A DNA stretch of 64,000 nt from Flagellimonas flava (GCF_900129665.1 NZ_FQWL01000002.1:310001-374000); one strand, 5' to 3'; positions 54,293 to 63,875 are shown, counted from the stretch's first letter. The notes: generated from the sequence alone by a model not told the origin. Numbers and translations are program-made.

Positions 54293-55279
54293 ATGATCAG
54301 CACCTATTCCCAACGTTTATTTTCCATCACCTCAGAAGCTCAGTTTCAGCAACTGACCTTAGAGGCATTTCGTTTTCAATACCATAACAATGCTATCTAC
54401 CAAACCTATTGCAACCATTTGGGAAAGCATCCAAATCAAGTAGCCAAAAGCCAGGACATTCCTTTTTTGCCCATTCAGTTTTTTAAGTCCCATACCATAT
54501 TGTCCTCCACCAATTTACCCCAAACCATTTTCGAAAGCAGCGGTACCACCCAAAGCAGTACCAGCAAACACTATGTCACGGACCTAGAATTGTACAGACA
54601 AAGTTTCTTCAATGGTTTTAAAGAATTTTACGGAAATATTGAGGATTACTGCATTCTAGCACTACTGCCATCCTATTTGGAGCGAGAAGGCTCTTCCTTG
54701 GTTTATATGGTTGACGAACTGGTAAAACGGTCCAAACATGCTGATAGTGGTTTTTACCTTTATGACCTGGAAACCTTAAAGCAAAAACTACTTCAACTCG
54801 AATCAAATCAGAATAAAACATTACTTATCGGTGTGTCCTTTGCCCTTTTGGATTTGGCGGAAAAGTTTCCCATAAAATTGAAACATACCTCTGTAATGGA
54901 AACAGGGGGAATGAAGGGAAGGCGAAAGGAGCTTATCCGAGAAGAATTGCACGACATATTAAAAAACGCCTTTGGCATTTCTCACATCCACTCTGAATAT
55001 GGGATGACCGAACTCTTATCCCAGGGCTACTCCAAAGGAAATGGAATCTTTAACACACCGAAATGGATGAAAGTGCTAACACGGGATACGGAAGACCCGC
55101 TTTCACCACAACCCAATGGCAAGACCGGTGGCATTAATGTAATCGATTTGGCCAATATTAATTCATGTTGTTTTATAGCCACTCAGGATTTGGGGAAAAC
55201 CTATAAAGATGGATCTTTTGAAGTTTTGGGTAGGTTTGACCATTCGGACGTTAGGGGATGCAACCTCATGGCGCTGTAA
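54293..55279 (+). CDS. LuxE-like acyl-activating / acyl-protein synthetase-type enzyme
   Basis: 328 residues with LuxE/adenylate-forming features: the P-loop-like ESSGTTQSSTSKH (about 82-94), GVSFALLDLAEKF, METGGMKGRRKELIREEL (about 202-219) and SEYGMTELLSQGYS (about 236-249), the last resembling the acyl-adenylate motif. LuxE in luminous bacteria activates fatty acids, but there are no lux genes here. In Flavobacteriia a single copy of this acyltransferase-type gene is common and its role is unknown. Convergent with the small lipoprotein gene; 7 bases separate the stops. Confidence 0.8.
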   Translation: MISTYSQRLFSITSEAQFQQLTLEAFRFQYHNNAIYQTYCNHLGKHPNQVAKSQDIPFLPIQFFKSHTILSSTNLPQTIFESSGTTQSSTSKHYVTDLELYRQSFFNGFKEFYGNIEDYCILALLPSYLEREGSSLVYMVDELVKRSKHADSGFYLYDLETLKQKLLQLESNQNKTLLIGVSFALLDLAEKFPIKLKHTSVMETGGMKGRRKELIREELHDILKNAFGISHIHSEYGMTELLSQGYSKGNGIFNTPKWMKVLTRDTEDPLSPQPNGKTGGINVIDLANINSCCFIATQDLGKTYKDGSFEVLGRFDHSDVRGCNLMAL

Positions 55280-55286
55280 AATGGGA

Positions 55287-55718
55287 TTAATCCACCAATC
55301 TATATTCCAGACCAGGTCCGTCACAGGCATTCCATGAACCAAAAAGCACCTGGTTACGAAGCGATAAAATCTCCTTCCCGTTTCCCAAGCAACTAGCAAT
55401 CAGCTCTTCACCAGTTAGATAGGTAAGTTCGAAATACACTTGTTGCCCTTCTTGGATTAAAATATGGGTTCCCGTGGCTTGAGTAATTACTCCATCTCTT
55501 TGTCTGGATTTAAAAAAACTCCCATCCGGGTTGATCAGATAGTATTCTTGCCACGACATTTCATCACCGGTGGTCTCTGAATTGATGAGGCTCCCCGTCA
55601 TGCGCACCAATTCCCACCTTTCAATTCCACCCTCAAGTGGGATATATTCCTCAACATCGGAGTTTGAGTTACAGGAAAAAAGCACGAAGAAGGACAATAT
55701 AATAACAATGGTTCTCAT
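55287..55718 (-). CDS. Lipocalin-like small lipoprotein, unknown function
   Basis: 143 residues with a lipoprotein signal ending FSC (Cys16). The mature part is a short beta-sheet-rich domain beginning RWELVRMTGS (about 34-43), consistent with the lipocalin-like fold common in Bacteroidetes lipoproteins. Two Cys near the C-terminus (SCLGNG, NACDG) may pair. No operon partner; tyrS lies 66 bases downstream. Confidence 0.68.
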   Translation of the reverse strand: MRTIVIILSFFVLFSCNSNSDVEEYIPLEGGIERWELVRMTGSLINSETTGDEMSWQEYYLINPDGSFFKSRQRDGVITQATGTHILIQEGQQVYFELTYLTGEELIASCLGNGKEILSLRNQVLFGSWNACDGPGLEYRLVD

Positions 55719-55784
55719 GGATAAGGACTTATATCCAATAAGAGTCTATGATCACTTTTTGGTTGCGCCCCTTTAAAGTAGTAT

Positions 55785-57080
55785 CTACGCAACTACCAAC
55801 ACAAAATAGTTTTTCTTTCCCCGCTGAAGCAATACAAACTTGTTATTGATCAAATCCGTTTCCGAAATCAAATAGTCTTCCTTTACTTTCTGTTTGTTCA
55901 CGGAAATGGAGTTTTGCTTCAACTCCCTCCGTGCCTCCCCGTTAGAGCCCAAAAATCCCGTTTTGGCAGCTAGGGCTCCGATCATGTCCAAGCCAGGATT
56001 CAGTTCTCCCTTGGAGATTTGCGCTTGAGGCACCCCATCAAATACATCCAAAAACGTATTTTCATCCAAGGCTTTTAGATCTTCTGAGGTGGATTTTCCA
56101 AAAAGGATATTGCTGGCCTTAATGGCATTTTCCAAATCCTCCTTGGAATGTACCATAGTTGTAATTTCTTCGGCCAGTTTCTTTTGCAAGCCCCTTAAAT
56201 GGGGTTCTTGCTGATGTTGTTCCACAAGTTCACCAATTTCCTCCTGGTTCAGAAACGTAAAAATCTTGATGTATTTTTCGGCATCCTCATCCGAAGTGTT
56301 CAACCAGTACTGATAAAATCGGTAAGGTGAAGTTCTTTTGGCATCCAACCAAACGTTTCCACCTTCGGTCTTTCCAAATTTGGTGCCATCCGCCTTTGTA
56401 ATCAGCGGACAGGTCAACGCAAAACCTTTTCCTCCTCCAATTCGTCTAATCAACTCTGTTCCCGTGGTAATGTTCCCCCACTGATCACTGCCTCCCATCT
56501 GGAGGGTACAATTATGGTTTTGATAGAGGTAAAGAAAATCATAGCCTTGAACCAATTGATAGGTGAATTCCGTAAAGGACATCCCTTCCTTGGCATCCGA
56601 TGAAAGTCGTTTCTTTACCGAATCCTTGGCCATCATATAGTTTACCGTAATATGCTTCCCAACATCCCGGATGAAGTCCAAGAATGAAAAGTTTTTCATC
56701 CAATCGTAATTGTTCACAAGAACCGCTGCATTGGGCCTATCACTTTCAAAATCCAAGAAACGGGCCAACTGGGCCTTAAGTGCCTCCTCATTGTGCCGTA
56801 ATGTTGCCTCGTCCAATAGGTTCCGCTCAGCAGATTTGCCGGAAGGATCCCCGATCATCCCAGTAGCACCGCCGACCAAAGCAAATGGTTTGTGCCCTGC
56901 CAACTGAAAATGGCGTAACATCATAACGCTCACCAAATGGCCAATATGTAACGAGTCCGCCGTGGGGTCTATGCCCACATATGCAGCTTGCATTTCTTCC
57001 ATAAGGTGTTTCTCTGCCCCGGGCATGATATCATGTACCATACCTCGCCATTGCAATTCCTGCACAAAGTTCTTTTCCAT
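55785..57080 (-). CDS. tyrS: Tyrosyl-tRNA synthetase
   Basis: I start at MEKNF (ATG at 57080, 431 residues), nine bases after another in-frame ATG. The class I synthetase motifs are present: HIGH at residues 45-48 and the KMSKS equivalent KFGKT at about residue 234-238. The tyrosine pocket region (GGSDQWGNI) is also seen. The C-terminal ~80 residues form an S4 tRNA-binding domain. It is essential and housekeeping, with a candidate TATATTTG -7 box 21 bases upstream. Confidence 0.96.
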   Translation of the reverse strand: MEKNFVQELQWRGMVHDIMPGAEKHLMEEMQAAYVGIDPTADSLHIGHLVSVMMLRHFQLAGHKPFALVGGATGMIGDPSGKSAERNLLDEATLRHNEEALKAQLARFLDFESDRPNAAVLVNNYDWMKNFSFLDFIRDVGKHITVNYMMAKDSVKKRLSSDAKEGMSFTEFTYQLVQGYDFLYLYQNHNCTLQMGGSDQWGNITTGTELIRRIGGGKGFALTCPLITKADGTKFGKTEGGNVWLDAKRTSPYRFYQYWLNTSDEDAEKYIKIFTFLNQEEIGELVEQHQQEPHLRGLQKKLAEEITTMVHSKEDLENAIKASNILFGKSTSEDLKALDENTFLDVFDGVPQAQISKGELNPGLDMIGALAAKTGFLGSNGEARRELKQNSISVNKQKVKEDYLISETDLINNKFVLLQRGKKNYFVLVVA

Positions 57081-57101
57081 TACTTTCACTTAGAATAGCT
57101 G

Positions 57102-57109
57102 CAAATATA
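57102..57109 (-). promoter_or_regulatory. Candidate promoter -7 box of tyrS
   Basis: The minus strand reads TATATTTG here, an exact TAnnTTTG match located 21 bases before the tyrS start. No TTG box at the ideal distance. Confidence 0.35.
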
Positions 57110-57164
57110 AAATGAAGATCTTACTTCCCTGAATAAATCCAAAGCAAATAGGTATTTTTACGAA

Positions 57165-58163
57165 ATGATTTTGGTTACCGGAGGTACTGGATTGATTGGT
57201 TCCCATTTGCTGTTTCAACTGGCCAAAAGTGGAAATACTATAAGGGCCATCTATCGAAGTGAGAAGTCCCTTAAAAAAGTTACCAAAGTCTTTGGATACT
57301 ACACTGAAAACCCGACTCAACTGCTTGAACGAATTTCCTGGGTACAGGGTGATATTACAGACATAGCTTCCATGGAAGCGGCATTCGATGGAGCCCACTA
57401 CGTCTACCACTGTGCGGCTTTGATTTCTTTTGATCCAAGACAGTTGGATGATTTGATCAAAACCAACACTGAGGGTACCGCCAACATTGTCAATCTGTGT
57501 GTTGCCCACCAAGTGAAAAAGTTGTGCTATGTAAGCTCCATAGCGGCAATAGGAAAAGCGACAAAAGGGAAGATATCCACTGAAAACAATGAATGGACAG
57601 ACACCAATGTTTCCGTTTATGGCCTTACCAAACACGATGCCGAGCTGGAGGTTTGGAGGGGCTCACTGGAGGGCTTGCCCGTAGTGGTAGTAAACCCAGG
57701 CGTTGTTTTTGGGCCCGGATTCTGGAGATCTGGAAGCGGTTCTTTTTTCACCTATGCCAATAAGGGCAAAAAGTCTTTTCTCCCTGGGGGCACTGGATTT
57801 GTATCTGTAAATGATGTTACCAAGGCCATGATAACTCTCATGGAATCAGATATTGACCGTGAGCGGTTTATCTTGGTGAGTGAGAATCTCAGCTATGGTG
57901 AGGTCTTAAAACGGATTGCAAAAAAATTGAAAGTCCAAGAACCTATAAAACAAGCTCCTTTTTGGGCACTGGAACTTTTTTGGAGATGGGATGGATTTCG
58001 TAGCAAAGTTCTTGGAAAGCGGCGAAGACTCACCAAAAATATGGTCAAAGGCTTCCGCCAACAAGAAACCTACAGTTCGGAGAAAATAAGGACAATGCTG
58101 GATTTTGAGTTTGACAACCTACAGGACATTTTGACTTTTTGTTGCGAAAAATTTAAAAATTAA
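57165..58163 (+). CDS. NAD-dependent epimerase/dehydratase (extended SDR)
   Basis: 332 residues of the extended short-chain dehydrogenase fold. The NAD-binding motif VTGGTGLIGSHL sits at residues 4-15 and the catalytic YGLTK (Tyr, Lys) at about 150-154, with Ser in VSSIAA (about 127-132). Homologues are annotated as dihydroflavonol reductase-like or NAD-epimerases. The substrate cannot be derived. Divergent from tyrS; its stop overlaps the convergent DUF4296 gene stop by four bases. Confidence 0.85.
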   Translation: MILVTGGTGLIGSHLLFQLAKSGNTIRAIYRSEKSLKKVTKVFGYYTENPTQLLERISWVQGDITDIASMEAAFDGAHYVYHCAALISFDPRQLDDLIKTNTEGTANIVNLCVAHQVKKLCYVSSIAAIGKATKGKISTENNEWTDTNVSVYGLTKHDAELEVWRGSLEGLPVVVVNPGVVFGPGFWRSGSGSFFTYANKGKKSFLPGGTGFVSVNDVTKAMITLMESDIDRERFILVSENLSYGEVLKRIAKKLKVQEPIKQAPFWALELFWRWDGFRSKVLGKRRRLTKNMVKGFRQQETYSSEKIRTMLDFEFDNLQDILTFCCEKFKN

Positions 58164-58579
58164 TCTTCCTTGGCTTCTCTCAGGGTTTTAATGGAATCCT
58201 TTCTTCGTTTTCCTGCCTCCCTTACACTATCATTCCTTTTCTTGGTTCGCCCTTCCATAGCTTTCTTTCGTTTCTCCAACCGGGCATCAATCTCCTCATA
58301 TATGGCCTGATATTCCAAAGGGATGGAGGCGTAATACAAATCGCTTTGGGCAAGACGGGCACTATCTATCTGATATTTTTGGTAAAGAAATTCCATAATG
58401 GTCAACTCCTTATGCTCCAAGATCGGCTTGATGTTGTTTTGGGCTGATTTCAGCAGCGCCAAGTCGTGTAGGATGTTCACCATTTCCTCTTTTGGAATCA
58501 GGTTTTCGGGTTTTTCAATGACCTCCTCTCCACAGGAAAGAAAAAGCAATGCCAAAATGAAGGTTACAGTGCGTTTCAT
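58160..58579 (-). CDS. DUF4296 lipoprotein
   Basis: 139 residues with a lipoprotein signal ending LSC (Cys16) and a mostly helical domain with the pattern PKEEMVNILHDLALLKSAQ (about 29-47) and FLYQKYQIDSARLAQSDLYY (about 64-83), characteristic of DUF4296 in Flavobacteriia. The tail is very basic (KRKKAMEGRTKKRN). It lies 2 bases downstream of the dihydroorotase gene, so probably cotranscribed. No function is known for the family. Confidence 0.85.
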   Translation of the reverse strand: MKRTVTFILALLFLSCGEEVIEKPENLIPKEEMVNILHDLALLKSAQNNIKPILEHKELTIMEFLYQKYQIDSARLAQSDLYYASIPLEYQAIYEEIDARLEKRKKAMEGRTKKRNDSVREAGKRRKDSIKTLREAKED

Positions 58580-58581
58580 TT

Positions 58582-59916
58582 TTACCTATTAAAAGTCAAT
58601 CGCTTTGCCCTTCGCTCAGCGGCAAACCCGCCCTGGTCATAAGCCAAAAGGCCATTCACAAAGGTTCGCATAATTTGAGTATCAAAAGTAACACCTTCAA
58701 AGGGTGACCAACCGCATTTATAGAAAATATTGGCTTTTTTAACCTCGTTTTTGGAATTTGGGTCAACCTGGACCAAATCAGCAAAATAGCCTTCACGGAT
58801 ATAGCCCCTTCGGTCAATGTCGAATAATTTAGCTGGATTGTGGCACATTTTTTCCACCACTTTGGTCAACTCTATTTTCCCTTCCTTTTCCTTCTGTAGC
58901 ATAGCCTGGAGCGCATGTTGTACCAATGGGCCTCCAGAAGGTGCTTTGGTGTACGGATTGTCTTTCTCTTCCAGGGTATGCGGCGCATGGTCCGTGGCCA
59001 CTACATCAATGCGATCGTCTAAAAGTGCTTCCCATAATTTTTCGCGGTCTGTCTTTGTTTTTACGGCCGGATTCCACTTGATCAAAGTACCTTTTTTGTC
59101 ATAATCCTCATCTGAATACCATAGATGGTGAATACAAACCTCCGAGGTTATTTTCTTTTCTTCAAGTGGTATGGCATTGGTGAACAAATCAGTTTCAATC
59201 CCAGTGGATAAATGGAAAACATGCAAGCGGGCTCCCGTTTTTTTAGCTAATGCAATGGCCTTGGAAGAGGAGAGATAGCAAGCTTCCGCACTTCTGATTA
59301 TGGGATGGTACTTTATGGGTATGTCATCTCCAAACTGCTCCTTGTACTTTGCGGTATTTGCTCGTATGGTCCCCTCATCCTCGCAATGGGTGGAAATGAC
59401 CAATTCCGTATTCCGAAAAATCTTTTCGAGCACCATTTCGTCATCTACCAACATGTTTCCTGTGGATGATCCCAGAAACAGTTTAACTCCTGAGCAGGCA
59501 TTCTTATCCAATCGTTTCAGCTCTTCCAAGTTATCGTTGGTCCCTCCAAATAGAAAGGAGTAGTTGGCAAAAGACCCCTGTGCGGCCGTGGCAAACTTTT
59601 CTTCAAGTTTGGCTATGGTGGTGGTCTGCGGATTGGTGTTGGGTTGCTCCATAAAAGTTGTTATTCCGCCTGCTATAGCTGCCCTGCTCTCTGAGGCAAT
59701 GGTGCCTTTATGGGTCAATCCTGGTTCCCTGAAATGAACTTGGTCATCAATAACCCCTGGAAGCAACAAATCTCCTTTGAGATCGATAACCGTCGCCTCC
59801 GAATGGGAAATATCCCGATCTATTCGGGAAATGTGCTCTCCTTCCAGCAGTACATCGGTTTCAAAAACCCTTCCTTCATTTACAACTTTGGTATTCTTTA
59901 GTATTGTTCTGGACAC
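58582..59916 (-). CDS. pyrC: Dihydroorotase, with Gln in place of the first metal His
   Basis: 444 residues of the amidohydrolase superfamily. Expected dihydroorotase features are seen: FREPGLTHKG (62-71), EQPNTNPQT (90-98), the carboxylated Lys145 in GVKLF, His177 in STHCEDE, a later LHVFHLST His and TDHAPHT with Asp. The usual HxH motif is QVH (Gln59, His61); I recall this variant in other Bacteroidetes dihydroorotases, so it may be lineage-typical rather than inactive. It is followed by DUF4296 (2 bases) and preceded by a polyprenol-phosphate mannosyltransferase (1 base). Confidence 0.85.
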   Translation of the reverse strand: MSRTILKNTKVVNEGRVFETDVLLEGEHISRIDRDISHSEATVIDLKGDLLLPGVIDDQVHFREPGLTHKGTIASESRAAIAGGITTFMEQPNTNPQTTTIAKLEEKFATAAQGSFANYSFLFGGTNDNLEELKRLDKNACSGVKLFLGSSTGNMLVDDEMVLEKIFRNTELVISTHCEDEGTIRANTAKYKEQFGDDIPIKYHPIIRSAEACYLSSSKAIALAKKTGARLHVFHLSTGIETDLFTNAIPLEEKKITSEVCIHHLWYSDEDYDKKGTLIKWNPAVKTKTDREKLWEALLDDRIDVVATDHAPHTLEEKDNPYTKAPSGGPLVQHALQAMLQKEKEGKIELTKVVEKMCHNPAKLFDIDRRGYIREGYFADLVQVDPNSKNEVKKANIFYKCGWSPFEGVTFDTQIMRTFVNGLLAYDQGGFAAERRAKRLTFNR

Positions 59917-59917
59917 T

Positions 59918-60646
59918 TTAAAATCCTTTTTTAAAAAACATGCTCCTAAACTTCATTGCTATAACCCCAAAAATGGCTTCTCGGACAATGGCCGAATTCA
60001 TTTTGGACTTACCGTTGACTCGATCGGTAAAAATGATGGAAACTTCTTCGATCTTGAATTTCTTGAGATAGGCCCTATATTTCATTTCTATTTGAAATGC
60101 ATAACCAATAAATCGGACCGCATCCAAGTTGATAGCCTCCAAAACCCTCCGGTGATAACATACGAATCCTGCTGTGGGATCATGAACTCTCATTCCAGTA
60201 ATCAATTTCACATAAAAAGAGGCTCCATAGGAAAGTAGGATTCGGAACAAAGGCCAATTGACAACATTTACACCTTTCTTGTATCGAGATCCTACGGCTA
60301 CATCCGCTCCATTAAGGCATGCCCTGTGCAAGCGCGATAAATCGGCAGGGCGATGTGAAAAATCCGCGTCCATCTCAAAGATATAGTCATAATCTCGTTC
60401 CAGCGCCCATTTAAAACCATGGATATATGCTGTCCCAAGACCCGATTTTTCTTTCCTGACCTCTAAAAATAATCGCTCAGGAAATTGCTCTTGTAGGTTC
60501 CTTACATTTTCAGCTGTTCCGTCAGGGGAGTTATCATCTACCACAAGTACATGGAATTTTTTTTTAAGATCAAAGACAGTTTTAATGATAGCCTCAATGT
60601 TCTCAATTTCATTGAAAGTGGGAATTATCACTAAACCGTCTACCAT
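59918..60646 (-). CDS. Polyprenol monophosphomannose synthase, GT2 (DPM1-like)
   Basis: I start at the ATG at 60646 (242 residues: MVDGLVIIPTFNE) because the 40 upstream residues are not conserved-looking and lie beside the divergent gene. GT2 hallmarks: VVDDNSPDGT (about 36-45), FEMDADFSHRP (about 92-102) as the DxD sugar-nucleotide site, and GSRY (about 119-122). It transfers mannose (or another sugar) to polyprenyl phosphate. The adjacent GT39-type transferase would use such a lipid-linked sugar, so they form a natural donor/user pair. Confidence 0.88.
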   Translation of the reverse strand: MVDGLVIIPTFNEIENIEAIIKTVFDLKKKFHVLVVDDNSPDGTAENVRNLQEQFPERLFLEVRKEKSGLGTAYIHGFKWALERDYDYIFEMDADFSHRPADLSRLHRACLNGADVAVGSRYKKGVNVVNWPLFRILLSYGASFYVKLITGMRVHDPTAGFVCYHRRVLEAINLDAVRFIGYAFQIEMKYRAYLKKFKIEEVSIIFTDRVNGKSKMNSAIVREAIFGVIAMKFRSMFFKKGF

Positions 60647-60664
60647 GCTTGTTTTGTTAGAGAG

Positions 60665-60672
60665 CAAAAATA
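60665..60672 (-). promoter_or_regulatory. Candidate promoter -7 box of the GT2 gene
   Basis: TATTTTTG on the minus strand fits TAnnTTTG and lies 18 bases before the shortened GT2 start, in support of that start choice. Weak on its own. Confidence 0.3.
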
Positions 60673-60729
60673 AGGTTTTCTGCATTGCCTTGAACGCATT
60701 GTCCTTTCCTAGTTGTTTAGCAATATTTG

Positions 60730-60737
60730 TAACTTTG
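60730..60737 (+). promoter_or_regulatory. Candidate promoter -7 box of the GT39-type gene
   Basis: TAACTTTG matches TAnnTTTG on the plus strand, 20 bases before the ATG at 60758. A TTG sits at 60713-60715, 14 bases upstream, which is shorter than usual. Confidence 0.35.
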
Positions 60738-60757
60738 GCGCATATAAAATTCGTGGA

Positions 60758-62419
60758 ATGACCCAAAGGTTTCCCAAGCTTTTTCTTTTACTTCTCGCTG
60801 TTCTCCTTACTCTTAATCTTGTTCAGGCTGCCTTCACCGAACTGATTTATGATGAAGCGTATTACTGGTACTATGCGCAGAACATGGATTGGGGCTATTT
60901 TGACCACCCATCAATGGTTGCCCTGATGATTAAGATAAGTAGTCTGTTTTTCAGCGGGGAACTAGGCGTTCGATTTATGAGTTGCCTGCTTTCCGTAGGC
61001 ACCTATGTGTTGTTGTGGGAATTGGTGGACCATCCAAAAAAGAAGGAGTATGTGATACATTTTTTCCTTCTCGTATTTTCCATGACCCTGATGAATGCCT
61101 ATGGGTTCTTTACCCTTCCCGATACACCACTGTTATTTTTTACAGCCTTGTTCCTGTTGCTGTACAAACGCTTTTTAACAAACTCGTCCTTTTGGATTAC
61201 TTTGTTATTGGGGTTAACCATGGCCGCATTAATGTATAGCAAGTACCATGCTGCACTGGTTATTTTGTTTGTATTCCTGTCCAATATAAAATTGGCTACC
61301 CAATGGCAGGCTTGGTTGGCTGTTGGTGTTGCGCTGTTGTGTTATTCCCCACATTTCCTTTGGCTTTTTGAGCATGACTTTGTTTCGATACGCTATCATT
61401 TGTATGAGCGGCCTAATCAGGCCTATTCCTTTGAGAAATTCACCTTGGGCTATCTTGTGAACTTGGTGGCCATTTTTGGATTGTTGTTCTATTGGGTATG
61501 CCTATCACTCATCAAAAGCAAGGAAACCGATAGGTTTTCCAAAGCACTTAGATACCTCACCTATGGGGTAATCATTTTCTTTTTTATCTCCAGTTTCAAT
61601 AGAAGGGTACAGACCCAATGGATTATTATTATTTCCATTCCGATGGCCATTATTGCTTTTAGGCATTTGATCGAGAATGGCAAGAGTCGAAAATGGATGT
61701 ACCGCATCGGTATCGTTAGTGCCCTATTGCTTCTTTATGCCAGGGCGTGGTTAATGTACCAACCTTTGCTGCCCATACTTTACGAGGCCCATGGCAATAA
61801 AGCCTGGGTAGCCAATTTGCATCAGCAGGTGGGAGATGTCCCGGTTGTGTTTGAAAACTCCTATAGACAATCTCCCATGTACGAATTCTATACTGGGAAC
61901 CCTACTTTTTCCTTGAACAATTCCTTTTATCGGAAAAACCAATATTCGATAGATGGTTCGGAGGAACGAATTAGAGGCAAAAAAGTCCTTTATGTCTCCA
62001 AATACCGCAAAAGTGGGGATGTCCAATTTCCAGATCAGGAAAACACCATTTACTATGGTATATTCATGGATAATTTCAATTCGTACAGGAAATTACAGGG
62101 CATTGTTGAAAAAAGGGATGGGGGAGATACTTGGGAGCTGAAAGTTTACAACCCTTATTCTTTCGACATTTCACTTGATAGCTTGGACTACTCTGTGGCT
62201 TATACCGATGACTACAAAAAGGTAAGAGAAGCCATGACGCTTAGAACCCAACCTGTTTATCCAGAGGTAAAACTATTGAAGTCCAAGGATACGGTTTTTT
62301 ATAATTTTCAATTGCCCCTTCCGCAAAAAATGCAAAATCCTGGGTATTTTAGGGTTGGAATAGCCAAAAAAGGTCTACTTCCAGGACTAAATGGAATTCC
62401 AATAAAACTAAAGCCATGA
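60758..62419 (+). CDS. GT39-type (ArnT/PMT-like) polytopic glycosyltransferase
   Basis: I choose the ATG at 60758 (553 residues) over an upstream one because it leads straight to the first membrane helix. The first loop has the metal/donor acidic motif YDEAYYWYY (about residues 29-37) and DHPSM (about 49-53), as in dolichyl-phosphate-mannose mannosyltransferases and ArnT. About ten membrane helices follow up to residue ~340, then a soluble periplasmic C-terminal domain. It should transfer a sugar from a polyprenyl phosphate to an envelope acceptor (protein or lipid A); the divergent GT2 gene can supply the donor. The stop overlaps the DUF4271 start by four bases. Confidence 0.87.
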   Translation: MTQRFPKLFLLLLAVLLTLNLVQAAFTELIYDEAYYWYYAQNMDWGYFDHPSMVALMIKISSLFFSGELGVRFMSCLLSVGTYVLLWELVDHPKKKEYVIHFFLLVFSMTLMNAYGFFTLPDTPLLFFTALFLLLYKRFLTNSSFWITLLLGLTMAALMYSKYHAALVILFVFLSNIKLATQWQAWLAVGVALLCYSPHFLWLFEHDFVSIRYHLYERPNQAYSFEKFTLGYLVNLVAIFGLLFYWVCLSLIKSKETDRFSKALRYLTYGVIIFFFISSFNRRVQTQWIIIISIPMAIIAFRHLIENGKSRKWMYRIGIVSALLLLYARAWLMYQPLLPILYEAHGNKAWVANLHQQVGDVPVVFENSYRQSPMYEFYTGNPTFSLNNSFYRKNQYSIDGSEERIRGKKVLYVSKYRKSGDVQFPDQENTIYYGIFMDNFNSYRKLQGIVEKRDGGDTWELKVYNPYSFDISLDSLDYSVAYTDDYKKVREAMTLRTQPVYPEVKLLKSKDTVFYNFQLPLPQKMQNPGYFRVGIAKKGLLPGLNGIPIKLKP

Positions 62420-63072
62420 ATCCAATCTATAAAACTTTTGAATCTTTAGATTGGATGACCTTGGTCCTCTTTTTTAGTTTGATGGTGCTTGCCTTGGGCA
62501 AATATCTATTTCAGAACAGGTTTTTGAATTTCATGATTCTCCCTTTCAACAACAAATATGTGGTACTCTACAATAAAAAAGGACGACTTTTAAACTGGTT
62601 CCACATCTTATTGACCTTGTTTCAACTGATCAATTTTGCCTTTTTCCTTTTCTTGGTTCAAAACATATTTTACAACCCGTTATGGGAAGACCCTCTTGCT
62701 GATTTCGCTTTGATTTTTGGGGTGGTATTGCTATTCCAGATAGTCAAAATGCTACTCCAATTGACGCAGGGATTCGTCTTCAACACCCAAAGTTTAATTA
62801 CAGATTTACTGTTCAATAAGACTTCATATCTAAACCATAGTAGCCTGATCATGTTTGTGGCCAATGTGATTTTGGTTTACATCTTCAAAGACGCCAAAGT
62901 TGTCATTTATTTGGCTTTAATCTTAATTCTTTCCATTAATATCATTGGGCTGGTCAAGCTGATGAAGAACCATCAAAAAGTCATAATTTCCCACTTTTTC
63001 TATTTTATTTTGTACCTTTGCACACTCGAAATTGCGCCCCTAGTAATAGTTGGAAGCTATCTTAAAGATTGA
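62416..63072 (+). CDS. DUF4271 membrane protein
   Basis: 218 residues with about six hydrophobic helices (one starting at residue 15). The family is typical of Bacteroidetes and often precedes uroporphyrinogen-III synthase, as here (6-base gap). The gene starts in an ATGA overlap with the GT39-type gene. Function unknown; a membrane role connected to the downstream gene is only positional inference. Confidence 0.85.
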   Translation: MNPIYKTFESLDWMTLVLFFSLMVLALGKYLFQNRFLNFMILPFNNKYVVLYNKKGRLLNWFHILLTLFQLINFAFFLFLVQNIFYNPLWEDPLADFALIFGVVLLFQIVKMLLQLTQGFVFNTQSLITDLLFNKTSYLNHSSLIMFVANVILVYIFKDAKVVIYLALILILSINIIGLVKLMKNHQKVIISHFFYFILYLCTLEIAPLVIVGSYLKD

Positions 63073-63078
63073 AAGCTT

Positions 63079-63822
63079 ATGAAAGTAAAGACAATTTTGG
63101 TTTCCCAACCAGAACCCAAAATCGAAAATTCCCCCTATTCACGACTCATAGAAAAAGAAAAGGTAAAGGTAGATTTTAGACCTTTTATACATGTTGAGGG
63201 AGTTGAGGCTAAAACTGTGAGACAGCAAAAAATTGATTTGAACAATTTTAGCGCTATCATTCTTACCAGTAGAAATTCCGTAGATCATTTCTTTAGAATT
63301 GCCGAAGAAATGCGATTTAAAGTACCGGATGCCATGAAATACTTCTGCCAGTCAGAAGCTGTTGCCTATTACCTTCAGAAGTATGTAGTCTACAGAAAAC
63401 GTAAGATTTATGTTGGCAAGCGCACGTTCAACGAATTGGTACCGCTTATCAAAAAATACAAGGACGAGAAATTCCTGTTACCCTCTTCTGATACCTTGAA
63501 GGCCATTGTGCCCCAATCCTTGGATGAGTTGGGTGTTGACTGGAAAAGAGGTATTTTCTATAAAACTGTCATCAGTGACCTTTCCGATCTAAGGGAAGTT
63601 ACCTATGATGTACTTGTTTTCTTTAGCCCTTCGGGAATTGAATCCCTTCTTAAGAATTTTCCCGATTTTGAGCAGAACGGAACGCGTATTGCCGTTTTTG
63701 GCAACAGTACGGTCAAAGCGGCTACAGATGCTGGGCTTCGAATCGATATTCAAGCACCCACTCCTGAAACCCCATCTATGACCATGGCACTTCAGAAGTA
63801 CATTACCAGCGTAAACAAATAA
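63079..63822 (+). CDS. hemD: Uroporphyrinogen-III synthase (HemD)
   Basis: 247 residues of the HemD family, two Rossmann-like lobes. Visible features: LVSQPEPK near the start, AIILTSRNSVDHF (about 59-71), FLLPSSDTLKAIVPQSL (about 133-149), VLVFFSPSGIESLL (about 179-192) and IAVFGNSTVKAATDAGL (about 206-222), which are the substrate-binding loops. It converts hydroxymethylbilane to uroporphyrinogen III in tetrapyrrole synthesis. A strong terminator follows. Confidence 0.88.
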   Translation: MKVKTILVSQPEPKIENSPYSRLIEKEKVKVDFRPFIHVEGVEAKTVRQQKIDLNNFSAIILTSRNSVDHFFRIAEEMRFKVPDAMKYFCQSEAVAYYLQKYVVYRKRKIYVGKRTFNELVPLIKKYKDEKFLLPSSDTLKAIVPQSLDELGVDWKRGIFYKTVISDLSDLREVTYDVLVFFSPSGIESLLKNFPDFEQNGTRIAVFGNSTVKAATDAGLRIDIQAPTPETPSMTMALQKYITSVNK

Positions 63823-63843
63823 GAAATTAACGTAGATAAAAAA

Positions 63844-63873
63844 GCCCCGATTCTTGCGAATCGGGGCTTTTTT
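63844..63873. terminator. Bidirectional terminator after hemD and pckA
   Basis: A 10-bp stem (63844-63853 with 63858-63867) plus flanking A and T runs, with loop TTGC, gives a strong hairpin between two convergent genes. A-rich on the left and T-rich on the right allow use on both strands. Confidence 0.92.
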
Positions 63874-63875
63874 AT

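Noticed and set aside
54293..55279. Bioluminescence (lux) cluster
   Set aside because: Only a LuxE-like gene is present and neighbours are unrelated.
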